This document shows, piece by piece, positions 38,321 to 48,488 of a stretch of 64,000 bases of DNA. The notes beneath the pieces are model-generated. The model was not told the DNA's origin, did no database searches, and was given only the letters and a program-made list of their open reading frames with translations. This DNA is from Verrucomicrobiia bacterium (lineage in GTDB: Bacteria; Verrucomicrobiota; Verrucomicrobiia; Verrucomicrobiales; DEV007), in contig JAUIAH010000034.1 in the NCBI GenBank assembly GCA_030425385.1, positions 22,579 through 86,578 on the forward strand, read 5' to 3'. Position 1 is the first letter of the stretch, and each line of letters opens with the position of its first letter. Made by a program: the position numbers and the translations under genes.

Positions 38321-41300
38321 CTACTGTTGTATGCGGAGGCGATAGTATCCAGCCGCTGCGGCGGTTCGGTTGGCGTCCGCATCCATGTAGTTACTGGTGG
38401 CGCCAGTTGCCGTGATTGTCGTCACTTCCTGCCAATCATCATTGAGCGTTGGTGAGAACTCTAACACATAAGTAGTGCCATCAACGCTGGACCAGCCGAT
38501 ATCGATTCCGGCATCGCCACGGGTGGGCGGCTCCAATTGGAAGAATGAGGTGGCATCGTTAGGATCCGTTCCCGCCAATTGCTCAACGGAGTCTGATTGG
38601 CCATCGCCATCACTATCCACGTTTGGATCCACGGGAATCGTGTCGCCGGCCAAGGCTTGGCCAGGATTCCCCTGGAGAAACTGGACGTCTTCTTCCGCGA
38701 GCACCTTGTCGTAGATCTGAAGGTCATCGATCCTACCCTGGAAGCCGAAACCGCCACTCAAGGCACCGATTTGCAACGGAGCGTTGCCGAGATCGTCGAA
38801 ACCGCTGATGCCTTCGATGCGATCCATCTCTTCGCCATTCAGATAGATGATCACCGCGCGGTCGTCCGACGAGTTGTCGAAAGCGACGGCAAGATGGTGT
38901 GCTTCTCCTGGGGCTGCTTCAGCCGAAAGCACCGCCTCACCACCTGCGAAAACGAACACACTGCCATCTGCGTATGCGAGAGCGAAGGGATCGCCTTGGG
39001 AATCAGCACTCTGATTCTTAGAGAGCAATGTAAGGACATTGGGCGACGATTCTGCCTGGAACCAGAGAGAGATGGACGTATCCACAAACGGATCGAAAGT
39101 GTCTACCACTTCTCCATAAGCAGCACCGGTCCCGTCGGATCCAAGGCTGACCGACTGACCAGCAGCGAGGGGTTCTTGGCCCAAGAGAAAGGCTCCATCA
39201 CCGGTGGTCTGAAACTCGGCGTGACGACCGCGGCCCGATATGTCCGAGGCGGTGTTGCCTTCGGTTTCGTCGAAGGGATAGTGGGCCACGAGTCCGCTGC
39301 CACTATCAATGATCGCGGAAAGGTCCACGCGAACGACCTCTTCGCCGGAGTCGTTGCTGGCAAGCTCAAGAAAGGCCGAGAATCCACCCGCGCGGCCTTG
39401 TGGATCGAAGGTCACCGTGATGCTCCCTTCCTCGCGTGGAGCCAGGGTCGCTGGTGGCTCGCTCACCGCGTAGTGAGCACTGTCCAGCCCCGTGATGGTG
39501 GCGCTTGTGATGTTTAAAGCATTCTCGCTGCCTGTATTGGTGATCTCCAGCGTGCGGGTTTGCGGACTCACACTGCTCAATTCGCCAAAGACATTGCGCG
39601 TTTGAATGAGCAAATTGGGATCGTCCGTGAGGATCATGCGCTGGTCCAGGCTGATGACATCAAATTGGATCCAGCTTGAGGCGGTTTGCCCCGTGCGTTC
39701 GATCTCAATCACATTGGCTCCCACCACCGCGTCGACCTCAGTGGGAAGGAAGCTGGCATCAATGTTCACATCTTCTTCAATGTCCGTTAGGCTGTAGATG
39801 TCATGACCATTCACGCGGATCACGACGTCATGAATGGATTCGTCGCCTCCGGAGCCGATCTGACCCAGTTCCACGTGCAACCGCATTTGAATGGTCTCTT
39901 GCACGAGGTCATCTGTAAGATTGAAGTGGATCCGGTTGAAAGGGTCGCCGGAAGTGATGGCGCGTTCAAAGTTGGTCCAATCCTCATCGACGGCGACCAC
40001 TCCAATCGGATCTGGGTAGGTTCCTGCGAGATAGTAGTCGTCATCGAGGGCTTCCGCACTGCCAGGACCGGGCTGGTTGCCGCCTGCTTCCTGACTGAAT
40101 TCCGCTTGGCTGTCATCAGCTTCGCCAATCTGCCAGAGCTGCTCGTAGGGCACAGGAAGCGAGTTAGGATCAATCGGGCTCGTCCCGTAGAGGACTTCGT
40201 CATTATCACTTTCGCCATCACCATCCGTGTCCACTTGCAAGGGATCACTCCCTGCGGTGATCTCACGTCCATCAATGAGGCCATCGTCATCCGTGTCTTG
40301 ATCGAGCACCAGAGTGTTGTGCTTGGTCACCTCGTCGCCGTCTAACAAACCGTCGCCATCAGTATCAGCCACACGTGGCTTTGAGCCATACTCTTTCACC
40401 TCGGCTCCATCTGCCAAGCCATCGTTGTCAGTATCAGGATTCGCAGGTTCGGTCTTATTCTCGAACTCCTCCAAATTGGTGAGGCCATCGTCGTCTTGGT
40501 CCAGCGCGGCATCGGCCGGATCGGCCGGATCGAGGAAGTCGTAGTTCGCTTCGTAGCTGTTGGGGAGACGATCACGGTCCGTATCATCCGTGCGGTATTC
40601 CATCGCCAGATAGTCAAATTGGATCCAGCCGGTTCCATCCAGGCGCTCGATGGTGAGGGTGTTAGGCCCTGGTGCCGCTCCAGCATCGGATCCACTCACC
40701 GTTGCGCGGACCAAGGTATCCCCGGTGATGCCGTTCTGTGAGAAGAATTCGAAGTCATTCAGGCGCATGACGATGTCGTGGGTGCTGCCGTCTGCGGGTC
40801 CCAGGCAGCACAATTGCACCTCTACCCGGTACTCGGCGCCTTCACTCGCGGAAATGTCATCCAAGTTGAAGTGGATCCGGTTGGTAGGATCGCCAGCCGT
40901 CAAGGCGCGGTCGTAGTTGGCCAAAGCTTCATCTGCAGCCACCGTTCCGATCTCGCCCGGGTAAGTGCCAGCGAAGTAATAGTCGTCATCCTGCTCCATG
41001 GCGCTTCCCGGCGCGGGGCTAGCGCCGGATTCCTGACTGAATTCAGATTGATTCCCATTCTGCAAGCCAAGCAGCCAGAGAGGTGTGTAGAGCACGGGGA
41101 TGTCCGTGGGATCGTTAGGATCGGTTCCCAATTCCACTTCCGTCGCATCATCAACGCCATCCGTATCCGAATCGGCTACGGTGGGATCCGTTTGATGAAC
41201 GTTCACTTCGTCCCCATCGCGGAGGGAATCGCCATCGGTGTCCACCACGTTGGGATCACTCTCGTGGACGTTGATCTCAGCGGCATCATCGAGACTATCA

Positions 41301-42112
41301 CCATCACTATCAGCAAGATCGGGCCGCGTCTGATGCACGCGCACCTCATCGGCGTCGTTGAGGGTGTCGCCATCGGTATCCGCTTCGCTAGGATTCGACG
41401 CCACTTGATATTCCTCAAGATTGGTGAGGCCGTCTTGATCTTCGTCCAGAGCGGCATCAGCGGCGTCCTCGGAATTGAGAAAGGCATACTGTTCTTCGAA
41501 CTTGTCTGGCATGCCATCACCGTCGAGATCTGATGGGCCCGCTTCGAGCCTGACATAATCAAACTGAATCCACCCGCTGGCCGGTTTGCCCGTGCGTTCG
41601 ATCTCAATGACGTTGGCGCCTTCCACAGCATTCACATCGCGAGCGATCACGGTCTCTTCTACGAGTAATTCCGCATCAATGTCAGTTTGCTCAAAGATTT
41701 CCGTGCCATTGAAACGAATGACCACATCATGGATGCTCTCGCTTCCCTCAGGAGCACCCAGCTGCCCCAATTGCATGCTTAGCCTAAGTTGCGTTCCGGG
41801 GTCTGCCCCGACGGCATCCAAGTGGAAATGGATCCGGTTGAAGGGATCCCCTGGTGTCAGCGCGCGGTCGTAGTTGGCAAACGGCTCATCGGCGGCCACC
41901 GTTCCGATAGGATCGTCGTAGGTGCCTGCGAAATAGAAATCGTCGTCCTGGGCATCGGCCGCTCCAGGGGCTCCGTTATTGCCTCCTTCTTGGCTGAATT
42001 CGGATTGGTTGCCATTCTCGATGCCGAGAAGCCAGAGTTCAGAGAATTCCTGTGCGGAAAGCGGCAATGCCGCCGCAAAGAACAGACTAGTTAGGATGGG
42101 GATGGGTTTCAT
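38321..42112 (-). CDS. Large secreted protein: three sugar-binding-like modules with TSP3 linkers, Hydin-like and LamG domains
   Basis: A 1263-residue protein. The start at ATG 42112 gives the signal peptide [21 protein letters not shown] module of about 170 residues occurs three times, beginning [34 protein letters not shown] and [17 protein letters not shown] and ending GWIQFDYV or SWIQFDVI. It resembles the carbohydrate-binding-like domain III of PL4 rhamnogalacturonan lyases (weak call). Between copies lie calcium-binding TSP3 strings ([24 protein letters not shown]). A Hydin-like domain ([14 protein letters not shown]), a LamG domain ([13 protein letters not shown]) and the common C-terminal end ([16 protein letters not shown]...YYRLRIQ) follow. 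No catalytic domain is seen; it is probably surface adhesion or glycan binding. Confidence 0.82.
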   Translation of the reverse strand: MKPIPILTSLFFAAALPLSAQEFSELWLLGIENGNQSEFSQEGGNNGAPGAADAQDDDFYFAGTYDDPIGTVAADEPFANYDRALTPGDPFNRIHFHLDAVGADPGTQLRLSMQLGQLGAPEGSESIHDVVIRFNGTEIFEQTDIDAELLVEETVIARDVNAVEGANVIEIERTGKPASGWIQFDYVRLEAGPSDLDGDGMPDKFEEQYAFLNSEDAADAALDEDQDGLTNLEEYQVASNPSEADTDGDTLNDADEVRVHQTRPDLADSDGDSLDDAAEINVHESDPNVVDTDGDSLRDGDEVNVHQTDPTVADSDTDGVDDATEVELGTDPNDPTDIPVLYTPLWLLGLQNGNQSEFSQESGASPAPGSAMEQDDDYYFAGTYPGEIGTVAADEALANYDRALTAGDPTNRIHFNLDDISASEGAEYRVEVQLCCLGPADGSTHDIVMRLNDFEFFSQNGITGDTLVRATVSGSDAGAAPGPNTLTIERLDGTGWIQFDYLAMEYRTDDTDRDRLPNSYEANYDFLDPADPADAALDQDDDGLTNLEEFENKTEPANPDTDNDGLADGAEVKEYGSKPRVADTDGDGLLDGDEVTKHNTLVLDQDTDDDGLIDGREITAGSDPLQVDTDGDGESDNDEVLYGTSPIDPNSLPVPYEQLWQIGEADDSQAEFSQEAGGNQPGPGSAEALDDDYYLAGTYPDPIGVVAVDEDWTNFERAITSGDPFNRIHFNLTDDLVQETIQMRLHVELGQIGSGGDESIHDVVIRVNGHDIYSLTDIEEDVNIDASFLPTEVDAVVGANVIEIERTGQTASSWIQFDVISLDQRMILTDDPNLLIQTRNVFGELSSVSPQTRTLEITNTGSENALNITSATITGLDSAHYAVSEPPATLAPREEGSITVTFDPQGRAGGFSAFLELASNDSGEEVVRVDLSAIIDSGSGLVAHYPFDETEGNTASDISGRGRHAEFQTTGDGAFLLGQEPLAAGQSVSLGSDGTGAAYGEVVDTFDPFVDTSISLWFQAESSPNVLTLLSKNQSADSQGDPFALAYADGSVFVFAGGEAVLSAEAAPGEAHHLAVAFDNSSDDRAVIIYLNGEEMDRIEGISGFDDLGNAPLQIGALSGGFGFQGRIDDLQIYDKVLAEEDVQFLQGNPGQALAGDTIPVDPNVDSDGDGQSDSVEQLAGTDPNDATSFFQLEPPTRGDAGIDIGWSSVDGTTYVLEFSPTLNDDWQEVTTITATGATSNYMDADANRTAAAAGYYRLRIQQ

Positions 42113-42185
42113 AAGGGTTTCAGTGGAGAGGTTTACTCTCAACCATGACCCAGTTCAAACCCAGGATGCAAGCCCCTGGTCGCAA

Positions 42186-43310
42186 TCAGTTCCCCGGAAA
42201 AGGATCCGCCGTGAGTCGCCAATGAATCTCGGCTGGTGGGATGGCAGGACCGTCCATAGCCTCCGGGGCAATCTGTTCGTGCCGGATCGGACTCGGGATC
42301 GCAATGGGTGCGGCGGCCTCACGCACGGGTGTGACGGTGGCAGTGGCCAAGGCGGTGCTCAGCCCTACCACGCTCCAAAGTGCCATCAATACCGCCGACC
42401 AGCGGGCGGAGGATTGGAAGGAAAGAATCGCGCGGACGCGTCGTTCCAACGCACACTGTCGCGTGGTGTCCGCTGCCATGGCGAGAAAGAGGCCATTGGC
42501 CATGGCCAGCCGAGGACCTGCGGGGCGCTGGCTGAGATTGCGAGCCAGGGCCAACAAGTGCTGCGCGTAATGTGAGGGCTCTGTTCCCGTACTCAAAACC
42601 GTGTGGTCGCAGGCAAACTCACGTGTCTGATGGAGTCGACGGTGCAACATCCACACCATGGGATGAAACCAATAGAGCGCACAGGCCGTCTGACTCAGCC
42701 ATTGGGTCCAAAGATCCCGCCGCTTGAGGTGTCCAATCTCGTGCAAGAGGACAACTCGCAAGCGGTCCAGATCCCATTGGGAAGCCTCTTCTGGCAGAAA
42801 CACACAGGGACGGAAGATCCCCGCAGCGGCCGGAGAATGCATGCCTGGACAGGCATAGAGGTGCACCTGTCCCCGATACCCAAGAGCATGCGAGACATCC
42901 TCCACCAACCCATTCCAATAGCCACTCTGGAGGCGTTCGCTACGATCACGCCAGCGTTGCAGTTGCCACATGCCGATGCTCTGCGTCGCGGCGAGCACGA
43001 CGATCCCCGCAAACCAGATGGCGATGATCGCTGTACCGAAGGGGAAAGCGGGGCCGGTCGCCTCAAGCGACGCGCTGGCGAGTTCCGGGGCGGCCTGGCC
43101 AAGCGTTGGTAGGAAAGCCACCTCCACGCGCGGCAAGCACCATGCAAAGGGAAGCGCAATCAACCCTAACATGCCTATCGTCAACCATCCACAACGAAAA
43201 GCTGCGCTTCGTTTCCGACAGAGGAGCAAGCCCACTCCGATCACGAATCCCAAGACGGTTCCCCGCACCGTCATATCGCCTAACAACGTCAAACACGCTT
43301 GAAGGTTCAT
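42186..43310 (-). CDS. M56-family (BlaR1/MecR1-like) membrane metallopeptidase
   Basis: A 374-residue protein with N-terminal helices and the cytoplasmic zinc protease motif HEIGHLKRRD (His190, Glu191, His194), with Glu231 in REFACDH as the third ligand. There is a helix near residue 315 but no penicillin-binding sensor domain at the C-terminus, so it is not a classical beta-lactam receptor. It overlaps the BlaI-type repressor gene by 4 bp. In this family the peptidase inactivates the repressor on an envelope signal; that role is inferred. Confidence 0.85.
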   Translation of the reverse strand: MNLQACLTLLGDMTVRGTVLGFVIGVGLLLCRKRSAAFRCGWLTIGMLGLIALPFAWCLPRVEVAFLPTLGQAAPELASASLEATGPAFPFGTAIIAIWFAGIVVLAATQSIGMWQLQRWRDRSERLQSGYWNGLVEDVSHALGYRGQVHLYACPGMHSPAAAGIFRPCVFLPEEASQWDLDRLRVVLLHEIGHLKRRDLWTQWLSQTACALYWFHPMVWMLHRRLHQTREFACDHTVLSTGTEPSHYAQHLLALARNLSQRPAGPRLAMANGLFLAMAADTTRQCALERRVRAILSFQSSARWSAVLMALWSVVGLSTALATATVTPVREAAAPIAIPSPIRHEQIAPEAMDGPAIPPAEIHWRLTADPFPGN

Positions 43311-43693
43311 GCCTCGCCCTCCTGTGTGCGATTCTGCTCAATCAGCCGATGAATGCGATCGATCTCTTCAGGCGACAATTTCTGATCCTTGGGATCTAAC
43401 AAAGAGGCCACCAAATTCTCCGCAGAATTGTCGAAGAACGTCGCTAGCAGATTCTTCAACGCCGATCGCTTGGCCCGGGAAGGCGCCACCGTGGGCGAAT
43501 AAATGTACTTCCGCTGCCGCTTCTCATGCTTGAGGAAGCCCTTCTCTTCCAGAATCGCCAACTGCGCCCGCACGGCCGAATAGCTCGGCGGATCAGGCAT
43601 CGCCTCCTGGATTTCAGCAGCAGACGCCGCCTCAAGACGGTAGACCACGTCCATGATTTGGCGTTCGCGACGGGACAAATTCTCCGCAAGCAT
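43307..43693 (-). CDS. BlaI/MecI/CopY-family transcriptional repressor
   Basis: A 128-residue winged-helix protein starting at ATG 43693 (MLAENLSRRERQIMDVVYRL). A longer upstream reading would run into the operator region. The typical strings are SAAEIQEAMPDPPSYSAVRAQLAILEEKGFLKHEK and a C-terminal dimerisation helix. It is coupled to the M56 peptidase by a 4-bp overlap. It most likely represses its own operon and perhaps the divergent lipoprotein gene through the dyads at 43695-43746 and 43823-43838. Confidence 0.9.
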   Translation of the reverse strand: MLAENLSRRERQIMDVVYRLEAASAAEIQEAMPDPPSYSAVRAQLAILEEKGFLKHEKRQRKYIYSPTVAPSRAKRSALKNLLATFFDNSAENLVASLLDPKDQKLSPEEIDRIHRLIEQNRTQEGEA

Positions 43694-43694
43694 G

Positions 43695-43746
43695 CTGCTA
43701 ATTTGTCCGCACTTGGGAACAGCGTCAAGTGCGTAATTTCTAGCAG
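43695..43746. promoter_or_regulatory. Long dyad, likely repressor operator next to the blaI-like start
   Basis: CTGCTA (43695-43700) pairs with TAGCAG (43741-43746), and CGCACTTG (43708-43715) with CAAGTGCG (43726-43733), all about one centre. It directly abuts the repressor start codon, so autoregulation is likely. Confidence 0.6.
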
Positions 43747-43822
43747 TGAGGAACACTGAGCAGGGAAGAATCAATGAAAGAAGGATTCTTTTCGTGAGAA
43801 ATTGGTTGACCTTTCGGTTAAA

Positions 43823-43838
43823 TGCTACTTTTCTAGCA
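43823..43838. promoter_or_regulatory. TGCTA-N6-TAGCA dyad upstream of the lipoprotein gene
   Basis: TGCTA and TAGCA half-sites six bases apart lie 4 bp before the start codon at 43843. The same half-sites occur in the dyad next to the repressor start, including the shared string TTTCTAGCA, which suggests one regulator for both promoters. Confidence 0.5.
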
Positions 43839-43842
43839 ATCG

Positions 43843-44742
43843 ATGAGCGCGCTCACTTATCTGTTTCGCCGCCTCTTTCCTGCCATGGGCATGGGCCTCT
43901 TTGCGGTTGGATGCGCCACTCAACCGCAGTTGCCTCAGGCCGTCCTTCCCGAGCCGACCCCGGAGTCCATGGGCTCGGAAACCATCTTCCATCAGGGGAA
44001 GGATCGCGAGCGGCTCCAAGCCGACCGTGGATCGGCCACCCCGGCGACGTCACCGACCCGATCTCCATCGCAAACCCGATACGGGCTCGGCACGGCTTTC
44101 GGAGAATCGGTCGACTCCGCCGTTGATTGCGCCCAATTCAAACGTGGTTTCCTCGCCAAGCCCTTCGGCGTCGGCGTTCTCTATTACAATGACACTCCAG
44201 GTGCCCGAGCGATGGCCGATTATCTCGGAACGCCGATCCGACTTGATGGCGGCCTCATCACTACCGCCAAAGGCGTGCTTGACTGGGGCGTGAAAGCGGC
44301 CTCACAGAATCGCCATCTAGGGGGATACCTCGTTGATGGTAAGGTGATCTTGCGGGGCGAGCACGGTGATCGCTATGCCATTGTCCTCCGGAACAACACG
44401 CGCCAACCCGTCGAATGCGTGGTCTCCGTGGATGGGCTCGATGTCCTCGACGGTGAACCCGCCGCCTACTCCAAACGCGGCTACATCGTCGGTCCCAAAC
44501 GGACCATCGAAATCAAAGGCTTTCGCACGAGCACGGAAAGGGTCAGTGCTTTCCGATTTGGAAAAGTGGCAGACTCCTATGCCGTATTGCGCCATGACGA
44601 CGCCCGCAATGTGGGCGTCATCGGTGTCGCTGTCTTCAGCAAACACGGAGGCAATCCGTGGAGCAAAGAAGAACGTCCCACAAGAAGGCGGGAAGACGCC
44701 AAGCCCTTCCCGGCCCAACGCTTTGCCATTCCACCTCACTGA
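43843..44742 (+). CDS. Uncharacterised lipoprotein
   Basis: A 299-residue protein with a lipoprotein-type leader (LFAVGCAT, lipobox Cys at about 24), then a Pro/Ser/Thr-rich linker. The conserved C-terminal part has RYAIVLRNNTRQPVECVVSV, DGLDVLDGEPA, KRGYIVGPKRTIEIKGFR and a Y(A/V).R..DARNVGVIGVAVF motif. This is a known family of unknown function in many Gram-negative bacteria; I assign no activity. It is divergent from the BlaI-like gene and followed by a strong terminator. Confidence 0.75.
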   Translation: MSALTYLFRRLFPAMGMGLFAVGCATQPQLPQAVLPEPTPESMGSETIFHQGKDRERLQADRGSATPATSPTRSPSQTRYGLGTAFGESVDSAVDCAQFKRGFLAKPFGVGVLYYNDTPGARAMADYLGTPIRLDGGLITTAKGVLDWGVKAASQNRHLGGYLVDGKVILRGEHGDRYAIVLRNNTRQPVECVVSVDGLDVLDGEPAAYSKRGYIVGPKRTIEIKGFRTSTERVSAFRFGKVADSYAVLRHDDARNVGVIGVAVFSKHGGNPWSKEERPTRRREDAKPFPAQRFAIPPH

Positions 44743-44769
44743 GGGAGTAGGTGGGTCGCGTAAACACCA

Positions 44770-44807
44770 GACGGGCACGTGATTTGTAGAGGGGTCACGT
44801 GCCCGTC
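44770..44807 (+). terminator. Strong intrinsic terminator
   Basis: Thirteen-base perfect arms GACGGGCACGTGA (44770-44782) and TCACGTGCCCGTC (44795-44807) with a 12-nt loop, followed by TTTCCTC. It closes the lipoprotein gene. Confidence 0.85.
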
Positions 44808-44865
44808 TTTCCTCAGCCGAGAGCCTCTTGCGAAAGCTCCCAAAGTCCCAAACATTACCCTAATC

Positions 44866-45594
44866 ATGCACACCAGAGCGCCCGGAAAGGGAAAGAATCG
44901 CATTGTTCGTTGGATCCGAAGACTCGCCTTTATCCTGGCAGTCGTGGTCATTGCTCTCGCTGTCTACCTGCGCCCCTATCACCAACAGGCGCAAAGCTAT
45001 GACCTCAGCCTCATTCCTCAGGCAAACGCACTTCCGTTGGAGGGTGTCCCATCGCATGTGGTCGGAGCCATCCTCGCCACGGAAGACGTCCGATTCTACG
45101 AGCACCACGGGCTCGACGTGCGCGGGATCTGTCGCGCCGCCGTCGCCAACGTGAGAGGAAAGGGACCCAAGCAGGGCGGCTCCACCATCACCCAGCAGCT
45201 TGCCAAACAAACCTACGGCATCCTCAAGCGTACCATGGAACGGAAATTCGTGGAAGGCTTCCTCGCCCGGCGCATTGAGAAAACCTATAGCAAAGACACC
45301 ATCTTATCCAATTACCTAACCATCATCTACATGGGCAACGGCTATCACGGTCTCGCGGAAGCCGCCCTCGGCTATTTCGGAAAACCCGTTTCTGAACTCA
45401 CCGTAGAAGAAGCCGCCACCCTTGCCGGCATCATCAAAGCCCCCAGCGCGCTCGAACCCATTGGCCACCCCGAAAGAGCCCGCCAGGCTCGCAACCTCGT
45501 CCTCCGCCGCATGGCCGCCGAAGGCTATCTCCCGTCCGAAGACGTGGACGCGCTCTGTGATACGCCCATCCATCTCGCAAGGGATCATGTCTAG
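44866..45594 (+). CDS. mtgA: Monofunctional peptidoglycan glycosyltransferase (GT51)
   Basis: A 242-residue protein. The start at ATG 44866 places a basic segment and one membrane helix (LAFILAVVVIALAVYL) at the N-terminus. The GT51 motifs follow: ATEDVRFYEHHGLD with the catalytic Glu, GGSTITQQLAKQ, KRTMERKFVE and YLTIIYMGNGYHGLAEAALGYFGK. It polymerises lipid II into glycan strands. There is no transpeptidase domain. The symbol follows the function of stand-alone GT51 enzymes; orthology to E. coli MtgA is not tested. Confidence 0.88.
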   Translation: MHTRAPGKGKNRIVRWIRRLAFILAVVVIALAVYLRPYHQQAQSYDLSLIPQANALPLEGVPSHVVGAILATEDVRFYEHHGLDVRGICRAAVANVRGKGPKQGGSTITQQLAKQTYGILKRTMERKFVEGFLARRIEKTYSKDTILSNYLTIIYMGNGYHGLAEAALGYFGKPVSELTVEEAATLAGIIKAPSALEPIGHPERARQARNLVLRRMAAEGYLPSEDVDALCDTPIHLARDHV

Positions 45595-45624
45595 GGAAGT
45601 CTCCTGAATCGCACAGTCATCCCA

Positions 45625-46188
45625 ATGAAACCCTTTGCCTCCATTCTCTTCTTGGTGTTCCTCACATTACCATACCAAGTCATTGCAGATACTCCTGAAT
45701 CCCTTGCCATACAGGAGCAATTGATTGATGCCACACTTCTCATGGAAGCGACAGCGGCTGCTGCAGCATTGTCGATCACTACCAAAGGAGAAACCATCAA
45801 GGAGAACGTCCAAATCCGAGATTGCCTTGATGAGTTGGTGATGAGGGCCTTCCATCGTATCGCTGAATTGCTGTATGAGGCGCCGAGTGACCAATGGGCT
45901 CACCATCAAACAAAAGCTCAGTGGGCGGGACGCATGATCACCCACTTCCTCAATCATCATACGGGCTCTGCAAATGAAGGATGGTCGGTAATGTGTCAGG
46001 CTTATCTGTATGATCAGAAAGTCACCACCGAGCTATTTCATCGGCTTGAGAAAGAGAAACAGGATTTCTTGCTATCCGAACTGCGATCCAAACTTAATCG
46101 CTACCAACCGGATACATGCCGTGAATTCGCCTCGGCGCTGGAAGCCTCAAGGCATTCAAAGGACGACACGCATTCTCCTCGTTCATAG
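45625..46188 (+). CDS. Secreted protein of unknown function
   Basis: A 187-residue protein with a signal peptide (MKPFASILFLVFLTLPYQVIA), starting 30 bp after the glycosyltransferase gene. The mature part is predicted largely helical (DATLLMEATAAAAALSI, KVTTELFHRLEKEKQDFLLSE) with three Cys. No family is recognised. Co-transcription with the GT51 gene is likely from the spacing. The 263 bp that follow (46189-46451) hold one ATAAAGGGAC motif and a small hairpin CGGGTAA...TTACCCG (46276-46300), but no gene. Confidence 0.6.
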   Translation: MKPFASILFLVFLTLPYQVIADTPESLAIQEQLIDATLLMEATAAAAALSITTKGETIKENVQIRDCLDELVMRAFHRIAELLYEAPSDQWAHHQTKAQWAGRMITHFLNHHTGSANEGWSVMCQAYLYDQKVTTELFHRLEKEKQDFLLSELRSKLNRYQPDTCREFASALEASRHSKDDTHSPRS

Positions 46189-46451
46189 AAGCATGGCTTT
46201 GTTTCCTGCACGATGAACGTCTAACGTAAGGGCGAATAAAGGGACCAACGAACGCCGCCAGTCAACAAGGCGTTCCGGGTAAGTGTGGTGCTGTTACCCG
46301 AAATGAGACTATTCAAGATCTTATTGAAGCGAACCGTGATGGCTTCATCATATCGATTCTTGGGTGTTGTTAGCTTGGCCTAGACGAACTATGCTCAGGC
46401 AGCGTCTTCAGAGGACTGGTTGCGGCAGGATTCCACAATCACGAGGCCTCA

Positions 46452-47570
46452 TTAGCGCAAGACGCGAAAGAAGACTTGGGTGCCCACTTGGTTCAGCGGG
46501 AAGGACATGGGGCTGTTGCTCGTGGGCAGTGGCTCCCACTCGATGAGGTCGGTGCTTCGTTCCAGGACGCCGCTGTGCCAGTAGAGTTTGGCCATCTGGC
46601 TGTCCGTGACTTCGAAGGAGAGTGTGGGTGATTCTGCTAGGAGCATGTGTTTCCACACGGGGCGGAAGAGTGGCTGGTCTTGGGCGTCGAGTGGGGTGTG
46701 GGCATCGACGACGACAGTGTTGTGGAAATTCGCAACGTCCATGTCCGTGGTGAAGATGTGGCGCGGCGGTAGTGCTGTGAGTATTTCATCCACTCTCACA
46801 GGGCCGCCCAAGCGGTCGAGATCGAGCCCGCTGGCGAAGGCGCGCTGGTGATCCCAGTCCACCAAGGGATCGCGGACATGGCCAAATAGGTAATGCCGAT
46901 GCGCTGGCGTCGCGCCAGGCTCGCTTGGCCAATTTGCCAGCCGGTCTTCAAAGGGAAACCAATCGGCCGCGGCGAAGATGAGACAGCGATTGACCTCGTA
47001 GCGCTTGGCGATCATGGCCGCGTGTCCACCGCCTTGCGAATGTCCGGCAATGGCGACGTGGTCCCAGACGATGATTTCATCTTCTTTGAGGAAGCGTTCC
47101 CATCCTTCGGACGGGTGTTGGCTAGCGACGTATTGGAGCGCACGGATCAGGCGGTTCTCGATGCAGTGGGTACGGTCCACCTCAACGAGGCTGGTCCGAT
47201 CGGTGCCATCGAGAATTTCCAAGCGCACGTCGCGTGGGCAGTCGGGATTGCGCCTGTCATGGATGGCGCAGAGGGTACCCACTGCCCTATTGTTAGGATA
47301 CATCAACCCAAGGCTGTGGTAACCGAGCGTCGCGGCGTGTTTCAAGATCTCCCGATAGAAGTAAGGCGTCCCGGTGGTCCCTGGCAGAAAGACAAGCAGG
47401 CGGTTGCAGTTGGGAACGGACTGGTCCACGTAGGCGTATTGCAGGTTGTCGAACGTGGTGATCGCTGGGTCTGCCTGACTGGGACGAAAGGAATGGCTGG
47501 TCTGAGCAGCGCCATCGCCTAACGAAAGAGCGAAGCAGCACAGAACGCGAAGATGAACGCTGACAGACAT
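46452..47570 (-). CDS. Secreted alpha/beta-hydrolase-fold protein
   Basis: A 372-residue protein from ATG 47570 (MSVSVHLRVLCCFALSLGDG). A longer reading to 47759 adds an unlikely N-terminus. The hydrolase core shows LLVFLPGTTGTP, the nucleophile elbow VAIAGHSQGGGHAAM and a late His-containing strand. The C-terminal about 50 residues (YWHSGVLERSTDLIEWEPL...FFRVLR) are the same type of ending as on three other secreted proteins here. An esterase or lipase-like activity is likely; the substrate is unknown. The 262 bp upstream of the start show nothing recognisable. Confidence 0.78.
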   Translation of the reverse strand: MSVSVHLRVLCCFALSLGDGAAQTSHSFRPSQADPAITTFDNLQYAYVDQSVPNCNRLLVFLPGTTGTPYFYREILKHAATLGYHSLGLMYPNNRAVGTLCAIHDRRNPDCPRDVRLEILDGTDRTSLVEVDRTHCIENRLIRALQYVASQHPSEGWERFLKEDEIIVWDHVAIAGHSQGGGHAAMIAKRYEVNRCLIFAAADWFPFEDRLANWPSEPGATPAHRHYLFGHVRDPLVDWDHQRAFASGLDLDRLGGPVRVDEILTALPPRHIFTTDMDVANFHNTVVVDAHTPLDAQDQPLFRPVWKHMLLAESPTLSFEVTDSQMAKLYWHSGVLERSTDLIEWEPLPTSNSPMSFPLNQVGTQVFFRVLR

Positions 47571-47832
47571 ATTAAAATGGTCTGCCAGAGGTGGGCTGTT
47601 GCAAGCATCCGGCGGTATCCGAGTGTATGCATCTGTATCGCCGCGGAAGGAATTGATCAGCTGACGTCTGGCGTAAAGTGGTAAAGATTTGGCGCAGAAA
47701 CAGAAACGTGACAGGACGATAGCCGCCATATGCGTGCCCAACAGATCGTGCCTAGCCATTCCCTCTCGTGGTCTGACCAGCTACTCTCACTGCGCCCAGA
47801 TCTTGATCCCACAATAGAGCACGGCTATTTAA

Positions 47833-48465
47833 CTAAGAACCTTTTGGAGCGTAGCGGTAGTGGCCGATGATGGTCCAGTCGAAGAGCACGTCTTGCATCT
47901 TGGGCCCGGAGCCGATGTTGTGAACGATCCAGCGCTCGCCGGGACGGCCGGGAGGTTCGACGACAATCCCAATGTGGGTGAGTCCGTGGCCGTTGAGATC
48001 CCAGGCCACGATGTCGCCGATGGCGTAGTCCGTCACCGCGAGGCTCTTCTTCAAGCTTTTCCCGTGCCGGGAGAAGTATTTCTGGAGGTTGGGGACTCGG
48101 CGGTGGTCGATGTTCTTGTCAGGGCGTTTGAGCCCCCACTTCTTCGGATACTTGGTGAAATGGCGCTTCATGTCTTCGTGGACGCGCTGCTGGAGATCGA
48201 TCCCGAGGGCGCGATAGCAACGCACGATGACGTCACTGCAGACACCTTTGTCGGGAGCGACGTCACCACCAGGATAGTCGAGGACGACATAGGCCGGATC
48301 GTAGGTCACGGCGATCTTGGTTCGGGCGATGGCGGCCTCGGCCAGGCGCTGACTGAATGGAACGGTCTCGGCTTTGGGACCGGGCTCTCCATGAGTCAGG
48401 AAGAGGGAGAAGCTGATGATTCCCAGGGCGCTGATGAGAGCGTGTCGCATGAATGCTTGGGACAA
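47833..48465 (-). CDS. DUF1287 family protein (NlpC/P60-like fold)
   Basis: A protein of about 205-210 residues (start at 48465 or at ATG 48450) with an N-terminal hydrophobic leader. The DUF1287 signature is clear: VTYDPAYVVLDYPGGDVAPDKGVCSDVIVRCYRALGIDLQ, DHRRVPNLQKYF, YAIGDIVAWDL and LTHIGIVV, followed by WIVHNIG. Cys in GVCSDV and His in THIGIV correspond to the catalytic pair of NlpC/P60-like enzymes. It is probably a periplasmic peptidoglycan-related hydrolase, by inference. Confidence 0.85.
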   Translation of the reverse strand: MSQAFMRHALISALGIISFSLFLTHGEPGPKAETVPFSQRLAEAAIARTKIAVTYDPAYVVLDYPGGDVAPDKGVCSDVIVRCYRALGIDLQQRVHEDMKRHFTKYPKKWGLKRPDKNIDHRRVPNLQKYFSRHGKSLKKSLAVTDYAIGDIVAWDLNGHGLTHIGIVVEPPGRPGERWIVHNIGSGPKMQDVLFDWTIIGHYRYAPKGS

Positions 48466-48488
48466 CTCATGCTGGCGGCTTGTTCAAA

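Noticed and set aside
46255..46310. AACAAGGCG at 46264 as a stray attC
   Set aside because: The left-arm string is similar, but no complementary right arm with GTT follows; only a small CGGGTAA/TTACCCG hairpin is present.
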